NCBI GenBank assembly: GCA_913054055.1
Contig: CAJXIT010000085.1
Span: 1-11,231 of the forward strand
Reading direction: 5' to 3'
From: an uncultured Thalassolituus sp.
Lineage (GTDB): Bacteria > Pseudomonadota > Gammaproteobacteria > Pseudomonadales > Oceanobacteraceae
Length of the DNA: 11,231 nt
Shown here: positions 5,140-11,231 of the stretch, piece by piece
Layout: each line of letters starts with the position of its first letter
Numbering within the stretch: position 1 is the stretch's first letter
Position numbers and translations under genes: made by a program
Notes under the pieces: model-generated
Told to the model about the DNA's origin: nothing
Database searches by the model: none
Seen by the model: the letters and a program-made list of their open reading frames with translations, nothing else

Positions 5140-6420
5140 TTAGGCAGCGCGAGATGCCGGTAGGTGGCAAGTAAAGGTACTGCCTTTTCCTATGGCACTT
5201 TTCACTTCTAATTGACCGTCATGACGCAATAAAACGTGTTTGACGATGGCCAAACCTAAACCCGTGCCGCCAGTTTCACTGTGGCGACTTGGGTCAGCCC
5301 GATAAAAGCGTTCCGTTAATCTAGGGATGTGCATACTATCAATGCCCAAGCCGTTATCTTGTACCGAAAGGTTTAGCCCCTTGTGATCTTTAAACCATTT
5401 TATATGCACTTCGCCACCATCGGGTGTGTATTTAATGGCATTAAAAATCAGGTTACTAAAGGCGCTACACAGTTCTGATTCATTACCAATAATATCCACA
5501 GATTCGCATTCCATGGTGATGGTGTGCTTGCCTGCGCTTAGCTCCAAAGCATCGTTTTGAATGCGTTTTAACACCGCAGGCATGGGCACCTTTACATGCT
5601 GCAAGTCATGGCCACTTTCTAAGCGGCTCAGCATCAATAGGTCATTAATGAGGTTTTCCATGCGCTGGCTTTGCTGGTGCATTTGATCAAGGGCGCGGCC
5701 CCAGCGTGAGGGGACCTGATCCTTGTATTCAATAAAGGTTTCTAAGTAGCCAGAGATCACGGTCAGTGGTGTGCGCAGTTCGTGACTGGCGTTGGCAATG
5801 AAATCATGACGCATGGCTTCCAGCTGTTTCATATGAGTAATGTCACGGCACACAATTAAGCGGTCTTTTTTGCCAAATAGAGTCAGGGTAATTTGTAATA
5901 TTTGCTCGTGATTCACCGGTGAGGGAATCTCAAGGGGAGTATCGTATTGAGAGTGTTCAAAATACTCTTTAAATTCAGGGGCCCTTACCAGGTTGGTAAT
6001 GGGATGGCCAATGTCATGCTGTTCTTTCAGGCCTAATAAGCGTCCAGCAGATTCATTCCACCATTCTAGCTCGCCATTGTTGTTCACCATTAATACGCCG
6101 TCACGCAGGGCGGTGGTGGAGTCTTGTACGCGGCGAATCACGGCTTTTAAGCGTTTTCGGGATTTCTTTTGGCGGTTTTGCAGACGAAACACATCATCAA
6201 AAATGGCACCCCATAAGCCATAGCTATCAGGAGGATCTTTTAGGTCAGGGTTTTTTAACCAAATATGCAGTTTTCGAAGTTGCAGGTAATGCCAAGTAAT
6301 GTAGCTAATACCGGTTATGGCAAGGCCCCATGCGAAAGCGTCAAACATGGCGCCAATGAGACCAGCAATAATGAACGCCATAACAATCCGACGTACGGCG
6401 ATGTGCCAATCTTGATTCAT
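5140..6420 (-). CDS. phoR: Phosphate regulon sensor histidine kinase PhoR
   Basis: 426-aa inner-membrane kinase that phosphorylates PhoB when phosphate is scarce and reverses this when it is plentiful. In order: two closely spaced hydrophobic segments (about 11-45) with hardly any periplasmic loop, as is typical of PhoR, which senses through the Pst/PhoU complex; a linker; a PAS domain (about 98-195; DGVLMVNNNGELEWWN); the dimerisation domain with phosphoacceptor His213 (FIANASHELRTPL); and a HATPase domain with the N-box Asn327 (NLIFNAIKYTP), G1 DNGLGI (355-360) and G2 GGTGLGL (384-390). All catalytic motifs are present and the length is normal. It lies 97 bp downstream of phoB on the same strand and is almost certainly co-transcribed, with a perfect hairpin in the gap. 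Confidence 0.97.
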   Translation of the reverse strand: MNQDWHIAVRRIVMAFIIAGLIGAMFDAFAWGLAITGISYITWHYLQLRKLHIWLKNPDLKDPPDSYGLWGAIFDDVFRLQNRQKKSRKRLKAVIRRVQDSTTALRDGVLMVNNNGELEWWNESAGRLLGLKEQHDIGHPITNLVRAPEFKEYFEHSQYDTPLEIPSPVNHEQILQITLTLFGKKDRLIVCRDITHMKQLEAMRHDFIANASHELRTPLTVISGYLETFIEYKDQVPSRWGRALDQMHQQSQRMENLINDLLMLSRLESGHDLQHVKVPMPAVLKRIQNDALELSAGKHTITMECESVDIIGNESELCSAFSNLIFNAIKYTPDGGEVHIKWFKDHKGLNLSVQDNGLGIDSMHIPRLTERFYRADPSRHSETGGTGLGLAIVKHVLLRHDGQLEVKSAIGKGSTFTCHLPASRAA

Positions 6421-6457
6421 ACAGTGCTTAACTTATCTTCTAGTTATGATGCTTTTC

Positions 6458-6483
6458 TCGAGAAACAAAACTTTGTTTCTCGA
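6458..6483 (-). repeat. Perfect 12-bp hairpin in the phoB-phoR gap
   Basis: Positions 6458-6469 and 6472-6483 are perfect inverted repeats (TCGAGAAACAAA and its complement) separated by only two bases. In the phoBR mRNA this is a long stable stem between the two cistrons. No T-run follows on either strand, so it is not a standard terminator. It may influence processing, stability or the phoB:phoR ratio. Confidence 0.75.
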
Positions 6484-6517
6484 ACGGCGACTACTTCATA
6501 CCCAGCATCTTAACCCG

Positions 6518-7216
6518 TTAAGACGCTTTGGTCGAAAAGCGATATCCAGTGCCACGAACGGTTTGAATCAAATGTTCATGGTCGCCACCTAATGCTTTGC
6601 GCAGGCGACGAATGTGAACATCTACAGTGCGTTCTTCAACGTAAACGTTTCCACCCCAAACTTGATCCAGTAATTGCGTACGGCTATAGGCACGCTCTTG
6701 GTGGGTCATGAAAAACTGCAGCAAACGATATTCAGTTGGGCCAATATCCAAAGGTGTGCTGTTAGCACTCACTCTGTGGCTAGCAGGATCTAACACTAAG
6801 CCATTAATATCAATAGGATTTTCAACGCCCGCAGGCGTTGCTCTGCGCAACACAGCTTTTAAGCGTGCCACCAACTCTCTTGGAGAGAACGGCTTGGTGA
6901 TGTAATCATCTGCGCCTGCTTCTAACCCCAAAATCTTATTATCTTCTTCGCCTTTGGCGGTTAGCATGATAATGGGGGTTTCACTTGTGCGCTCATCGCG
7001 CTTAAGGCGACGGGCGAATTCAATGCCACTGGTGCCCGGAAGCATCCAATCTAGCAAAATCATGTTTGGACTTTCGTCAACGATAATGGAATACGCTTCC
7101 TGCGTATTGCTGGCTTCAAGACAGTTATAACCTGCCATCTCAAGGGCCACGGCAATCATCTCGCGGATGGACGCTTCATCGTCAACGATTAATATCGTTT
7201 TACCCTGCTGTTTCAT
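6518..7216 (-). CDS. phoB: Phosphate regulon response regulator PhoB
   Basis: 232-aa OmpR/PhoB-type transcription factor that, once phosphorylated by PhoR, activates Pho-box promoters. The receiver domain has Asp12-Asp13 (VDDE), phosphoacceptor Asp56 (LLDWMLPGTSG), Thr86 and Lys108 (TKPFSPREL). After a short linker, the winged helix spans about 135-228, with VWGGNVYVEERTVDVHIRRLRKAL in the recognition region and the ending TVRGTGYRF. The frame can be extended upstream to a TTG at 7246, but I prefer ATG 7216: it gives the standard N-terminus MKQQGKTILIVDDE and family length, and fits the promoter position. A Pho box lies 50-67 bp upstream of this start, so the operon is probably autoregulated. 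phoR follows on the same strand. Confidence 0.97.
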   Translation of the reverse strand: MKQQGKTILIVDDEASIREMIAVALEMAGYNCLEASNTQEAYSIIVDESPNMILLDWMLPGTSGIEFARRLKRDERTSETPIIMLTAKGEEDNKILGLEAGADDYITKPFSPRELVARLKAVLRRATPAGVENPIDINGLVLDPASHRVSANSTPLDIGPTEYRLLQFFMTHQERAYSRTQLLDQVWGGNVYVEERTVDVHIRRLRKALGGDHEHLIQTVRGTGYRFSTKAS

Positions 7217-7248
7217 TGATGTGCTCAAATTAAGAATTAATGACAAGG

Positions 7249-7283
7249 TTATTACACATTCAAACTATTACAAATATATGACA
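7249..7283 (-). promoter_or_regulatory. Pho box and -10 element of phoBR
   Basis: On the minus strand, TGTCATA (7283-7277), TATT, and TGTAATA (7272-7266) form the two 7-bp direct repeats with 4-bp spacer that define a PhoB site. After another 11 bp comes TAATAA (7254-7249) as the -10 element. This is the arrangement in which the Pho box replaces the -35 element. It lies just upstream of phoB and predicts autoactivation. Confidence 0.8.
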
Positions 7284-7343
7284 ATGGGGCTGATGCAGTA
7301 CAAGCAAGCTAATAATTCACCAAAAAAGTTCGGTTTTAGCCAT

Positions 7344-8234
7344 TTAGGCTCCTGTTGGAGACTTAATTAGAAAATGTGCCACTAAACCCGCAAATATAAC
7401 GGCCCCTACCCAATGGTTGTGTAAAAAGGCCTGAAAGCATTTTTCTCTATCACGATCTTTGATTAACCATTGGTGGTAGATGAATAGACCGGTTGCCACT
7501 AAAACAGCCCCATAAAAAGGCCAGCTAGCCTGAATGTTTGAGCCAATCATAATAAAGCTCAAAATGGTCATCGCTTGTAATAGGCCAATCATCAGTTTAT
7601 CGGCATCGCCAAATAAAATGGCGGTGCTTTTGATACCAATTTTTAAGTCGTCTTCGCGGTCAACCATGGCATATTGAGTATCATAAGCTACGGTCCAAGT
7701 GAGCGTAGCGGCATAGATCAACCAAACCACATCTGGCAACGCATTTTGCTCGGCGGCAAACGCCATGGGTACCGCCCAAGCAAAGGCAGCGCCTAATACC
7801 ACTTGAGGTAAATGGGTGTAGCGTTTCATAAATGGATAAAGGCTGGCTAACGCTAACCCACCAAATGATAAGTACACAGTGAATTCATTGGTGAACAGTA
7901 CCAATATAAATGCGGTTGCACATAGCCCTACAAATAACCCTAACGCTTGTTTTTCGCTGATAAGTTTTTGTGCGAGCGGGCGATGCTGAGTGCGCTCAAC
8001 ATGTTCATCCACATGGCGATCCGCATAATCATTGATCACACATCCAGCGCTGCGCATGATGATCACCCCCAAAATAAAAATGATCACATTGGCGGGGCTG
8101 GCGTGGCCTTCCCCTGCAATCCATAAGGCCCATAAAGTGGGCCATAGCAGCAAATAAATGCCAATGGGTTTATCCAAACGCATTAATTGAAAATAAAGAG
8201 GCAGCTTAGGGTAGCGAGATAATAACCAGTTCAT
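7344..8234 (-). CDS. ubiA: 4-hydroxybenzoate polyprenyltransferase UbiA
   Basis: 296-aa polytopic inner-membrane enzyme that joins the polyprenyl chain to 4-hydroxybenzoate in ubiquinone synthesis. It has the two Asp-rich Mg2+/diphosphate-binding motifs of the family: N68-D69-Y-A-D72-R-H-V-D76 after the second helix, and D185-TQYAMV-D192-RED-D196 in the second half. The N-terminal pattern LMRLDKPIGIYLLLWPTLWALW is characteristic of UbiA. Eight to nine hydrophobic segments and normal length suggest an intact gene. It lies 67 bp downstream of ubiC, which makes its substrate, on the same strand. phoBR follows further along the strand but has its own promoter. Confidence 0.97.
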   Translation of the reverse strand: MNWLLSRYPKLPLYFQLMRLDKPIGIYLLLWPTLWALWIAGEGHASPANVIIFILGVIIMRSAGCVINDYADRHVDEHVERTQHRPLAQKLISEKQALGLFVGLCATAFILVLFTNEFTVYLSFGGLALASLYPFMKRYTHLPQVVLGAAFAWAVPMAFAAEQNALPDVVWLIYAATLTWTVAYDTQYAMVDREDDLKIGIKSTAILFGDADKLMIGLLQAMTILSFIMIGSNIQASWPFYGAVLVATGLFIYHQWLIKDRDREKCFQAFLHNHWVGAVIFAGLVAHFLIKSPTGA

Positions 8235-8301
8235 AGATAAACAGCTGGATTCTTAAAAGGGTGTGGCGGGGATTCAAGCGGGGGTGATGGATTACATGAA
8301 C

Positions 8302-8838
8302 TTATTTAATTAAAAATAACGAAGGTAAAAAATATTCGCTCACCAGTAATGGTTTATCGTTCACATAAAAAATGGAGCGGCGCGCCCAAATGGCGTGCTG
8401 ATTAACCTGGCCTTGCTTCACTTCAATGGGGCCGCGATGCATGCTCTTGTGTCGAAATAAAAATTCCCCAAGAGGCTTATTGCGTAAAAATAATAGCTGA
8501 CGCTCGGCGCCTGTTAAGGTGCTTCTAGGGATGATGCTGCGGGCGTAAATATGAGGTTGACCATCGATACAAAGGGCCACTTCACGCACATATACCTGTT
8601 GGCAAAAAGCAATATTTAAGCTGCGCGCTTCTGATAAAGAGGGCCGAGTAAAGCCTGTGTGCAATACACGCACAGAGAATCGATTAGGGGCTAACTCTTT
8701 TAGGTTTTGTGTCAGCGACCCTGTATCTAATAACCACTGTCGCCAAGGCTGGGGTAAAAGGCTGTTAGGCATGGGATTGAGATTAAGCCAATGCTGCTGC
8801 AACAATGATGGAGAGAAAGATAACGACATGGGGATCAT
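8302..8838 (-). CDS. ubiC: Chorismate lyase UbiC
   Basis: 178-aa cytoplasmic enzyme that converts chorismate to 4-hydroxybenzoate and pyruvate, the first committed step of ubiquinone synthesis. Compared with E. coli UbiC, the active-site residues are in place: Arg85 in YVREV (E. coli Arg76), the segment IIPRSTLTGAE (VVPVSTLSGPE in E. coli), KPLGEFLF (TPLGRYLF) and Glu168 in VSEYFLP (Glu155). Two starts are possible, ATG 8838 and ATG 8829 (MSLSF...). Neither has a clear Shine-Dalgarno sequence, so the longer one is given. It is first in the ubiC-ubiA pair and divergent from the rubredoxin gene; a GCCGC/GCGGC hairpin lies in the shared upstream region. Confidence 0.95.
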   Translation of the reverse strand: MIPMSLSFSPSLLQQHWLNLNPMPNSLLPQPWRQWLLDTGSLTQNLKELAPNRFSVRVLHTGFTRPSLSEARSLNIAFCQQVYVREVALCIDGQPHIYARSIIPRSTLTGAERQLLFLRNKPLGEFLFRHKSMHRGPIEVKQGQVNQHAIWARRSIFYVNDKPLLVSEYFLPSLFLIK

Positions 8839-8852
8839 AATAACAAATATGG

Positions 8853-8867
8853 GCCGCAGGATGCGGC
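8853..8867. repeat. Small hairpin with AGGAT loop in the ubiC-rubredoxin intergenic region
   Basis: GCCGC and GCGGC form a perfect 5-bp stem around AGGAT. On the plus strand the centre reads CAGGATG, identical to the core CsrA/RsmA recognition motif. It lies about 115 bp upstream of the rubredoxin start and 15 bp upstream of ubiC. Whether it is transcribed in the plus direction is unknown. Confidence 0.45.
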
Positions 8868-8981
8868 AACAATCACTCTAAATCAAGTGTTTGATTAACT
8901 GCGAACATTTGTACACTAAGCCAACATTGGGTAAGGTAGCGCGGCGTTTTTTAAAGACGTCGTATTTGTTAGGAGAGAGAC

Positions 8982-9158
8982 ATGTCTCAAGATTATAAAA
9001 AGTGGCAGTGTATTGTTTGTGGTTGGATTTACGATGAAGCGGAAGGTTGCCCAGATGAAGGCCTAGAGCCTGGCACCCGCTGGAGTGATATTCCTGAAGA
9101 TTGGTTATGCCCAGATTGCGGTGTTGGCAAAGACGATTTCGAGATGATTGAAATCTAA
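8982..9158 (+). CDS. rubA: Rubredoxin
   Basis: 58-aa cytoplasmic iron protein that carries single electrons, typically from an NADH:rubredoxin reductase to an alkane hydroxylase or another oxidase. Two CxxC pairs, Cys10-Cys13 (WQCIVCGWIYD) and Cys43-Cys46 (WLCPDCGVGKDDF), bind the single Fe. The intervening sequence (EGLEPGTRWSDIPEDW) matches the classic rubredoxin core, and the length is standard. The ATG is preceded at ideal distance by AGGAG (8971-8975), the best Shine-Dalgarno sequence in the window. The 5' leader may also form a short hairpin (CGGCGT at 8942-8947 with ACGTCG around 8958-8963). The gene for its likely reductase follows 174 bp downstream on the same strand. Alkane oxidation is a possible role, but no hydroxylase gene is in the window. 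Confidence 0.96.
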   Translation: MSQDYKKWQCIVCGWIYDEAEGCPDEGLEPGTRWSDIPEDWLCPDCGVGKDDFEMIEI

Positions 9159-9332
9159 AGCCCGCAGGTGTGGACTAGCTTTGCAGAGGGTTTGGGTAAC
9201 CAAATTAGCTGACATGTTAGTCCATGGCTGATACGTTACAGCACGTTTAATAGCAGTATCTAACAAGCGCACATGTTCCAGCGCTTTCATATATTTAAGT
9301 CATCAAATTCACGTATTCTTTAAGGTTATCTT

Positions 9333-10475
9333 ATGTCTGCCCCTCTTGTGATTATTGGTACCGGTTTGGCCGGCTACAACTTGGTAAAAGAATTTCGCAA
9401 GATAGATGCTGAACGTGACGTGATCATGCTGACCGCTGATGATGGTCGCCAATACAGTAAGCCGATGCTATCAACGGGTTTCAGCAAACAAAAAGATGAT
9501 AACGGTTTGGCCATGAACGATGCAGGTGCCATGGCAGAGCAATTAAAAGTTGAAATCCGTACCTTTCAAACCATTGATAAGATTGATACAGAAACTAAAA
9601 CCGTTTTTGTTCAGCAAGATGCCATTGAATACAGTGACTTAGTGTTAGCCCTAGGGGCTGAGCCAATTAATTTACCCATTCCCGGCGCTGAATTTGCCCT
9701 GCATGTGAATGATTTGATGGATTACCAAACGTTTTATCAAGCGGTTCAAGGTAAAAAACGCATTGCGGTGATTGGAGCTGGTTTAGTTGGTACTGAATAC
9801 GCCCATGATTTGGCCAGTGCGGGTTTTGCGGTTGACTTAATCGCACCTGATAAACAGCCTCTCACCAACTTAATTCCCGCCGATTGTGGTCAAGCCTTAA
9901 TCCCAGCGCTTGAAGCGTTAGGCGTGAACTTACATATGGAAAAGACGGCCAATGAAATCACACAACAGGCAGATGGCTATAGCGTGATTTTAAATGACGG
10001 CACCACCTTAGATTGCGACGTGGTATTAAGTGCCGTTGGACTTCGTGCGCGTACCGAGTTAGCTAAAGAAGCCGGGCTGGCGGTTGATCGTGCCATTTGT
10101 GTCGATCGCTTGTTAAAAACATCTGAAAACAATGTTTATGCCCTAGGTGACTGTGCTCAAGTAGACGATTTACATTTATTGTATGTATTGCCGCTTATGA
10201 ACAGTGCCCGTGCTTTAGCAAAAACATTGGCAGGTACCGCCACAGAGGTGAAATACCCAGTGATGCCAGTGATGGTGAAAACCCCAAGTCTGCCCATTGT
10301 GACTTGCCCGCCTGCCATAGGAAGCGAAGGAAATTGGGAAATGGATGGCCAAACGCCACATTTAATGGGGTTATTTAAAGATTCTGACGGTAATTTGCTC
10401 GGTTACACCTTGACCGGAGAGCGTGTTGCTGAAAAGATGAAACTCAATAAGGAACTGCCAGCTATGCTGGCTTAA
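9333..10475 (+). CDS. rubB: NADH:rubredoxin reductase (FAD-dependent)
   Basis: 380-aa flavoprotein predicted to pass electrons from NAD(P)H through FAD to rubredoxin. The N-terminal FAD motif is G9-T-G11-L-A-G14 (VIIGTGLAGYNLVKEF); the second dinucleotide fold has G148-A-G150-L-V-G153 (IAVIGAGLVGTEYAHDL); the second FAD contact is VYALGDCAQ (268-276). The early YSKPMLS segment and the overall length match AlkT/RubB-type reductases. It has no additional redox-active Cys pair. AAGG about eight bases before the ATG serves as Shine-Dalgarno sequence. It lies downstream of rubredoxin, its likely partner, and 32 bp upstream of the HU gene, so all three could share a transcript. The 174-bp gap after rubredoxin leaves room for a separate promoter (AT-rich TATATTTA around 9290). 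Confidence 0.93.
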   Translation: MSAPLVIIGTGLAGYNLVKEFRKIDAERDVIMLTADDGRQYSKPMLSTGFSKQKDDNGLAMNDAGAMAEQLKVEIRTFQTIDKIDTETKTVFVQQDAIEYSDLVLALGAEPINLPIPGAEFALHVNDLMDYQTFYQAVQGKKRIAVIGAGLVGTEYAHDLASAGFAVDLIAPDKQPLTNLIPADCGQALIPALEALGVNLHMEKTANEITQQADGYSVILNDGTTLDCDVVLSAVGLRARTELAKEAGLAVDRAICVDRLLKTSENNVYALGDCAQVDDLHLLYVLPLMNSARALAKTLAGTATEVKYPVMPVMVKTPSLPIVTCPPAIGSEGNWEMDGQTPHLMGLFKDSDGNLLGYTLTGERVAEKMKLNKELPAMLA

Positions 10476-10507
10476 ACATAAAAATAACAACAATATAAAG
10501 GTCAAAA

Positions 10508-10783
10508 ATGCGCAAACCTGAATTAGCAGCGTACGTGGCAGATCAAGCTGACATCAGCAAGGACAAAGCATCCGAAATTATTAATATTATTACGGACCAA
10601 ATCACTGAAGCTTTACGTCAAAACGACCCAGTTAGTCTGGTTGGCTTTGGTAGCTTTGTTCAAAAGCATCGTCCAGAGCGTCAAGGCAAAAACCCACAAA
10701 CCGGTGAAGCCATTACCATTAAAGCCAGCAACTCAGTGGGCTTTAAACCAGGTAAAGCACTAAAAGAAGCGGTTAACTCTTAA
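10508..10783 (+). CDS. HU-family DNA-binding protein
   Basis: 91-aa small basic nucleoid protein that binds and bends DNA as a dimer. It has the helical N-terminal dimerisation part (MRKPELAAYVADQADISKDKA), the conserved VSLVGFGSF turn (42-50), the DNA-contacting beta-arm with RPERQGKNPQTGE (55-67), and the closing VGFKPGKALKEAVN. The length is exactly that of HU/IHF subunits. The sequence is closer to HU than to IHF, but which paralogue it is (HupA, HupB or a third form) cannot be told. AAAGG is placed just before the ATG. It follows the rubredoxin reductase gene by 32 bp and is closed by a strong terminator. A P. aeruginosa HU-like gene occupies the same relative place as far as I recall. 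Confidence 0.95.
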   Translation: MRKPELAAYVADQADISKDKASEIINIITDQITEALRQNDPVSLVGFGSFVQKHRPERQGKNPQTGEAITIKASNSVGFKPGKALKEAVNS

Positions 10784-10791
10784 TCGCTCAG

Positions 10792-10820
10792 AAAAAAGGC
10801 CACTTAAAGTGGCCTTTTTT
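10792..10820 (+). terminator. Intrinsic terminator after the HU gene
   Basis: A perfect inverted repeat (10792-10805 with 10807-10820) has core GGCCACT/AGTGGCC, preceded by A6 and followed by T6. It starts eight bases after the HU stop codon and could also act on the opposite strand. Confidence 0.92.
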
Positions 10821-10874
10821 GTACCCAGTCATTCAGTAAATAGAATTACCCATATTCTATGCGCTTGTCTGCCA

Positions 10875-10902
10875 TTGATGCTCGGCACATCCGTGTTATC
10901 AT
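10875..10902 (+). promoter_or_regulatory. Probable sigma-70 promoter of the last gene
   Basis: TTGATG (10875-10880) and TATCAT (10897-10902) are separated by 16 bp (4/6 and 5/6 matches). The bases after the -10 box are GC-rich (CTGCCGCGCCC), a discriminator type often seen at growth-rate or ppGpp-controlled promoters. It would give a leader of about 90 nt before the ATG at 10999. Confidence 0.5.
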
Positions 10903-10926
10903 TCTGCCGCGCCCTGCGCCGGTACA

Positions 10927-10966
10927 GGCCTCCATAAGACCGAGATATGGTTACACAATTGAGGCC
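10927..10966 (+). other. Structured leader upstream of the last gene
   Basis: Nested inverted repeats: GGCCT (10927-10931) with AGGCC (10962-10966) on the outside, and CCATA (10932-10936) with TATGG (10946-10950) inside. The 3' side has an unpaired TTACACAATTG. It lies between the probable promoter and the start codon. I do not recognise it as a known riboswitch class. Confidence 0.35.
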
Positions 10967-10998
10967 ACTCATTAAAACGCGTTCAAGTGATTAAACTA

Positions 10999-11231
10999 AT
11001 GTTGAAATTTAAATTCATGCTATGGGCCCTTGCCCAAGTATTAAAAAAAGCCTCTAAAAATAACCCAGCGTGTATCGAATACATTGCGGGTAAAGACATT
11101 GTCTTTCAAATTCAAACCGCCAGTGGCAGTGGTCGTCATTACAGTATCAAAGATGGCAAGGTGAAATCATCGGGTGGTTTAACCAAAGAGTCTACTTTTA
11201 CTTTGGCATTTAAAGTTGCGGCGGCTGGTTT
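10999..11231 (+). CDS. SCP2-like small protein, 5' part (runs off the window)
   Basis: An open frame from ATG 10999 to the window edge gives 77 codons without a stop. The product starts with an amphipathic or hydrophobic segment (LKFKFMLWALAQVLKKASKNNPA), followed by a beta-rich part: KDIVFQIQTASGSGRHYSIKDGKVKSSGGL, then STFTLAFKVAAAG. The pattern 'F.iqt..g..r.y.ikdGkv......p...l.f' resembles the start of SCP2 (sterol carrier)-like lipid-binding domains, but I hold this weakly. An in-frame GTG at 10987 is an alternative start (adds MIKL). No strong Shine-Dalgarno sequence is seen before either. It has its own probable promoter and is separated from the HU gene by a terminator. Confidence 0.6.
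   Translation, partial: MLKFKFMLWALAQVLKKASKNNPACIEYIAGKDIVFQIQTASGSGRHYSIKDGKVKSSGGLTKESTFTLAFKVAAAG

Noticed and set aside
7338..7350. AGCC/GGCT hairpin at the ubiA stop codon as terminator
   Set aside because: Only a 4-bp stem, and the T-run is about ten bases away and separated by non-T sequence.
9105..9290. 61-codon minus-strand frame between rubredoxin and its reductase
   Set aside because: It overlaps the rubredoxin gene in antisense, has no ribosome site and no recognisable features.

Overview
The window looks like chromosomal DNA of a marine gammaproteobacterium, probably in the Oceanospirillales/Pseudomonadales range. The reasons are the moderately low GC content, Pseudomonas-like gene families (DUF3392, a GacA-type operator, rubredoxin plus rubredoxin reductase) and the order phoR-phoB-ubiA-ubiC-rubredoxin-rubredoxin reductase-HU. 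From memory, that order resembles the phoBR/ubiCA/rub neighbourhood of Pseudomonas aeruginosa. The genus cannot be fixed from the sequence alone.

Left part (1-2553). The 3' half of a tRNA-Thr(UGU) ends in a strong hairpin terminator shared with a converging unit on the minus strand. That unit encodes a small membrane-anchored protein with a textbook MshEN c-di-GMP-binding domain, followed by a single-domain bacterial haemoglobin. On the plus strand come a DUF3392 membrane protein and a secreted S1/P1-type zinc nuclease.

Middle part (2554-3245). About 690 bases carry no convincing protein gene, but this is the most informative stretch of the window. Read on the minus strand, 2951-2722 is a CsrB/RsmZ-type regulatory RNA: 14 GGA motifs, many in the loops of short hairpins and several as exact CAGGATG, ending in a hairpin and a T-run. 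About 177 bp upstream of its likely start lies a perfect 26-bp palindrome that contains TGTAAG-N6-CTTACA, the binding sequence of the response regulator GacA/UvrY. Beyond the 3' end of the RNA lies a decayed second copy of its tail. Together these form the output arm of a Gac/Csr (Rsm) circuit, in which the RNA titrates the translational regulator CsrA/RsmA.

Right part (3246-11231). A DUF2971 protein is followed by a response regulator with a receiver domain, a low-complexity linker and a PilZ-like C-terminus; its start codon is not canonical. Then come, on the minus strand, ubiC-ubiA (first steps of ubiquinone synthesis) and phoB-phoR (phosphate starvation two-component system), the latter behind a clear Pho box. 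On the plus strand are rubredoxin (58 aa), NADH:rubredoxin reductase and an HU-family DNA-binding protein with a strong terminator. The window closes with a promoter, a structured leader and the start of an SCP2-like gene that runs off the edge.

How it fits together: several genes point to global signalling. These are the Gac/Csr RNA, an MshEN protein, a PilZ-like response regulator and PhoBR. The links among them are inferred from proximity only.
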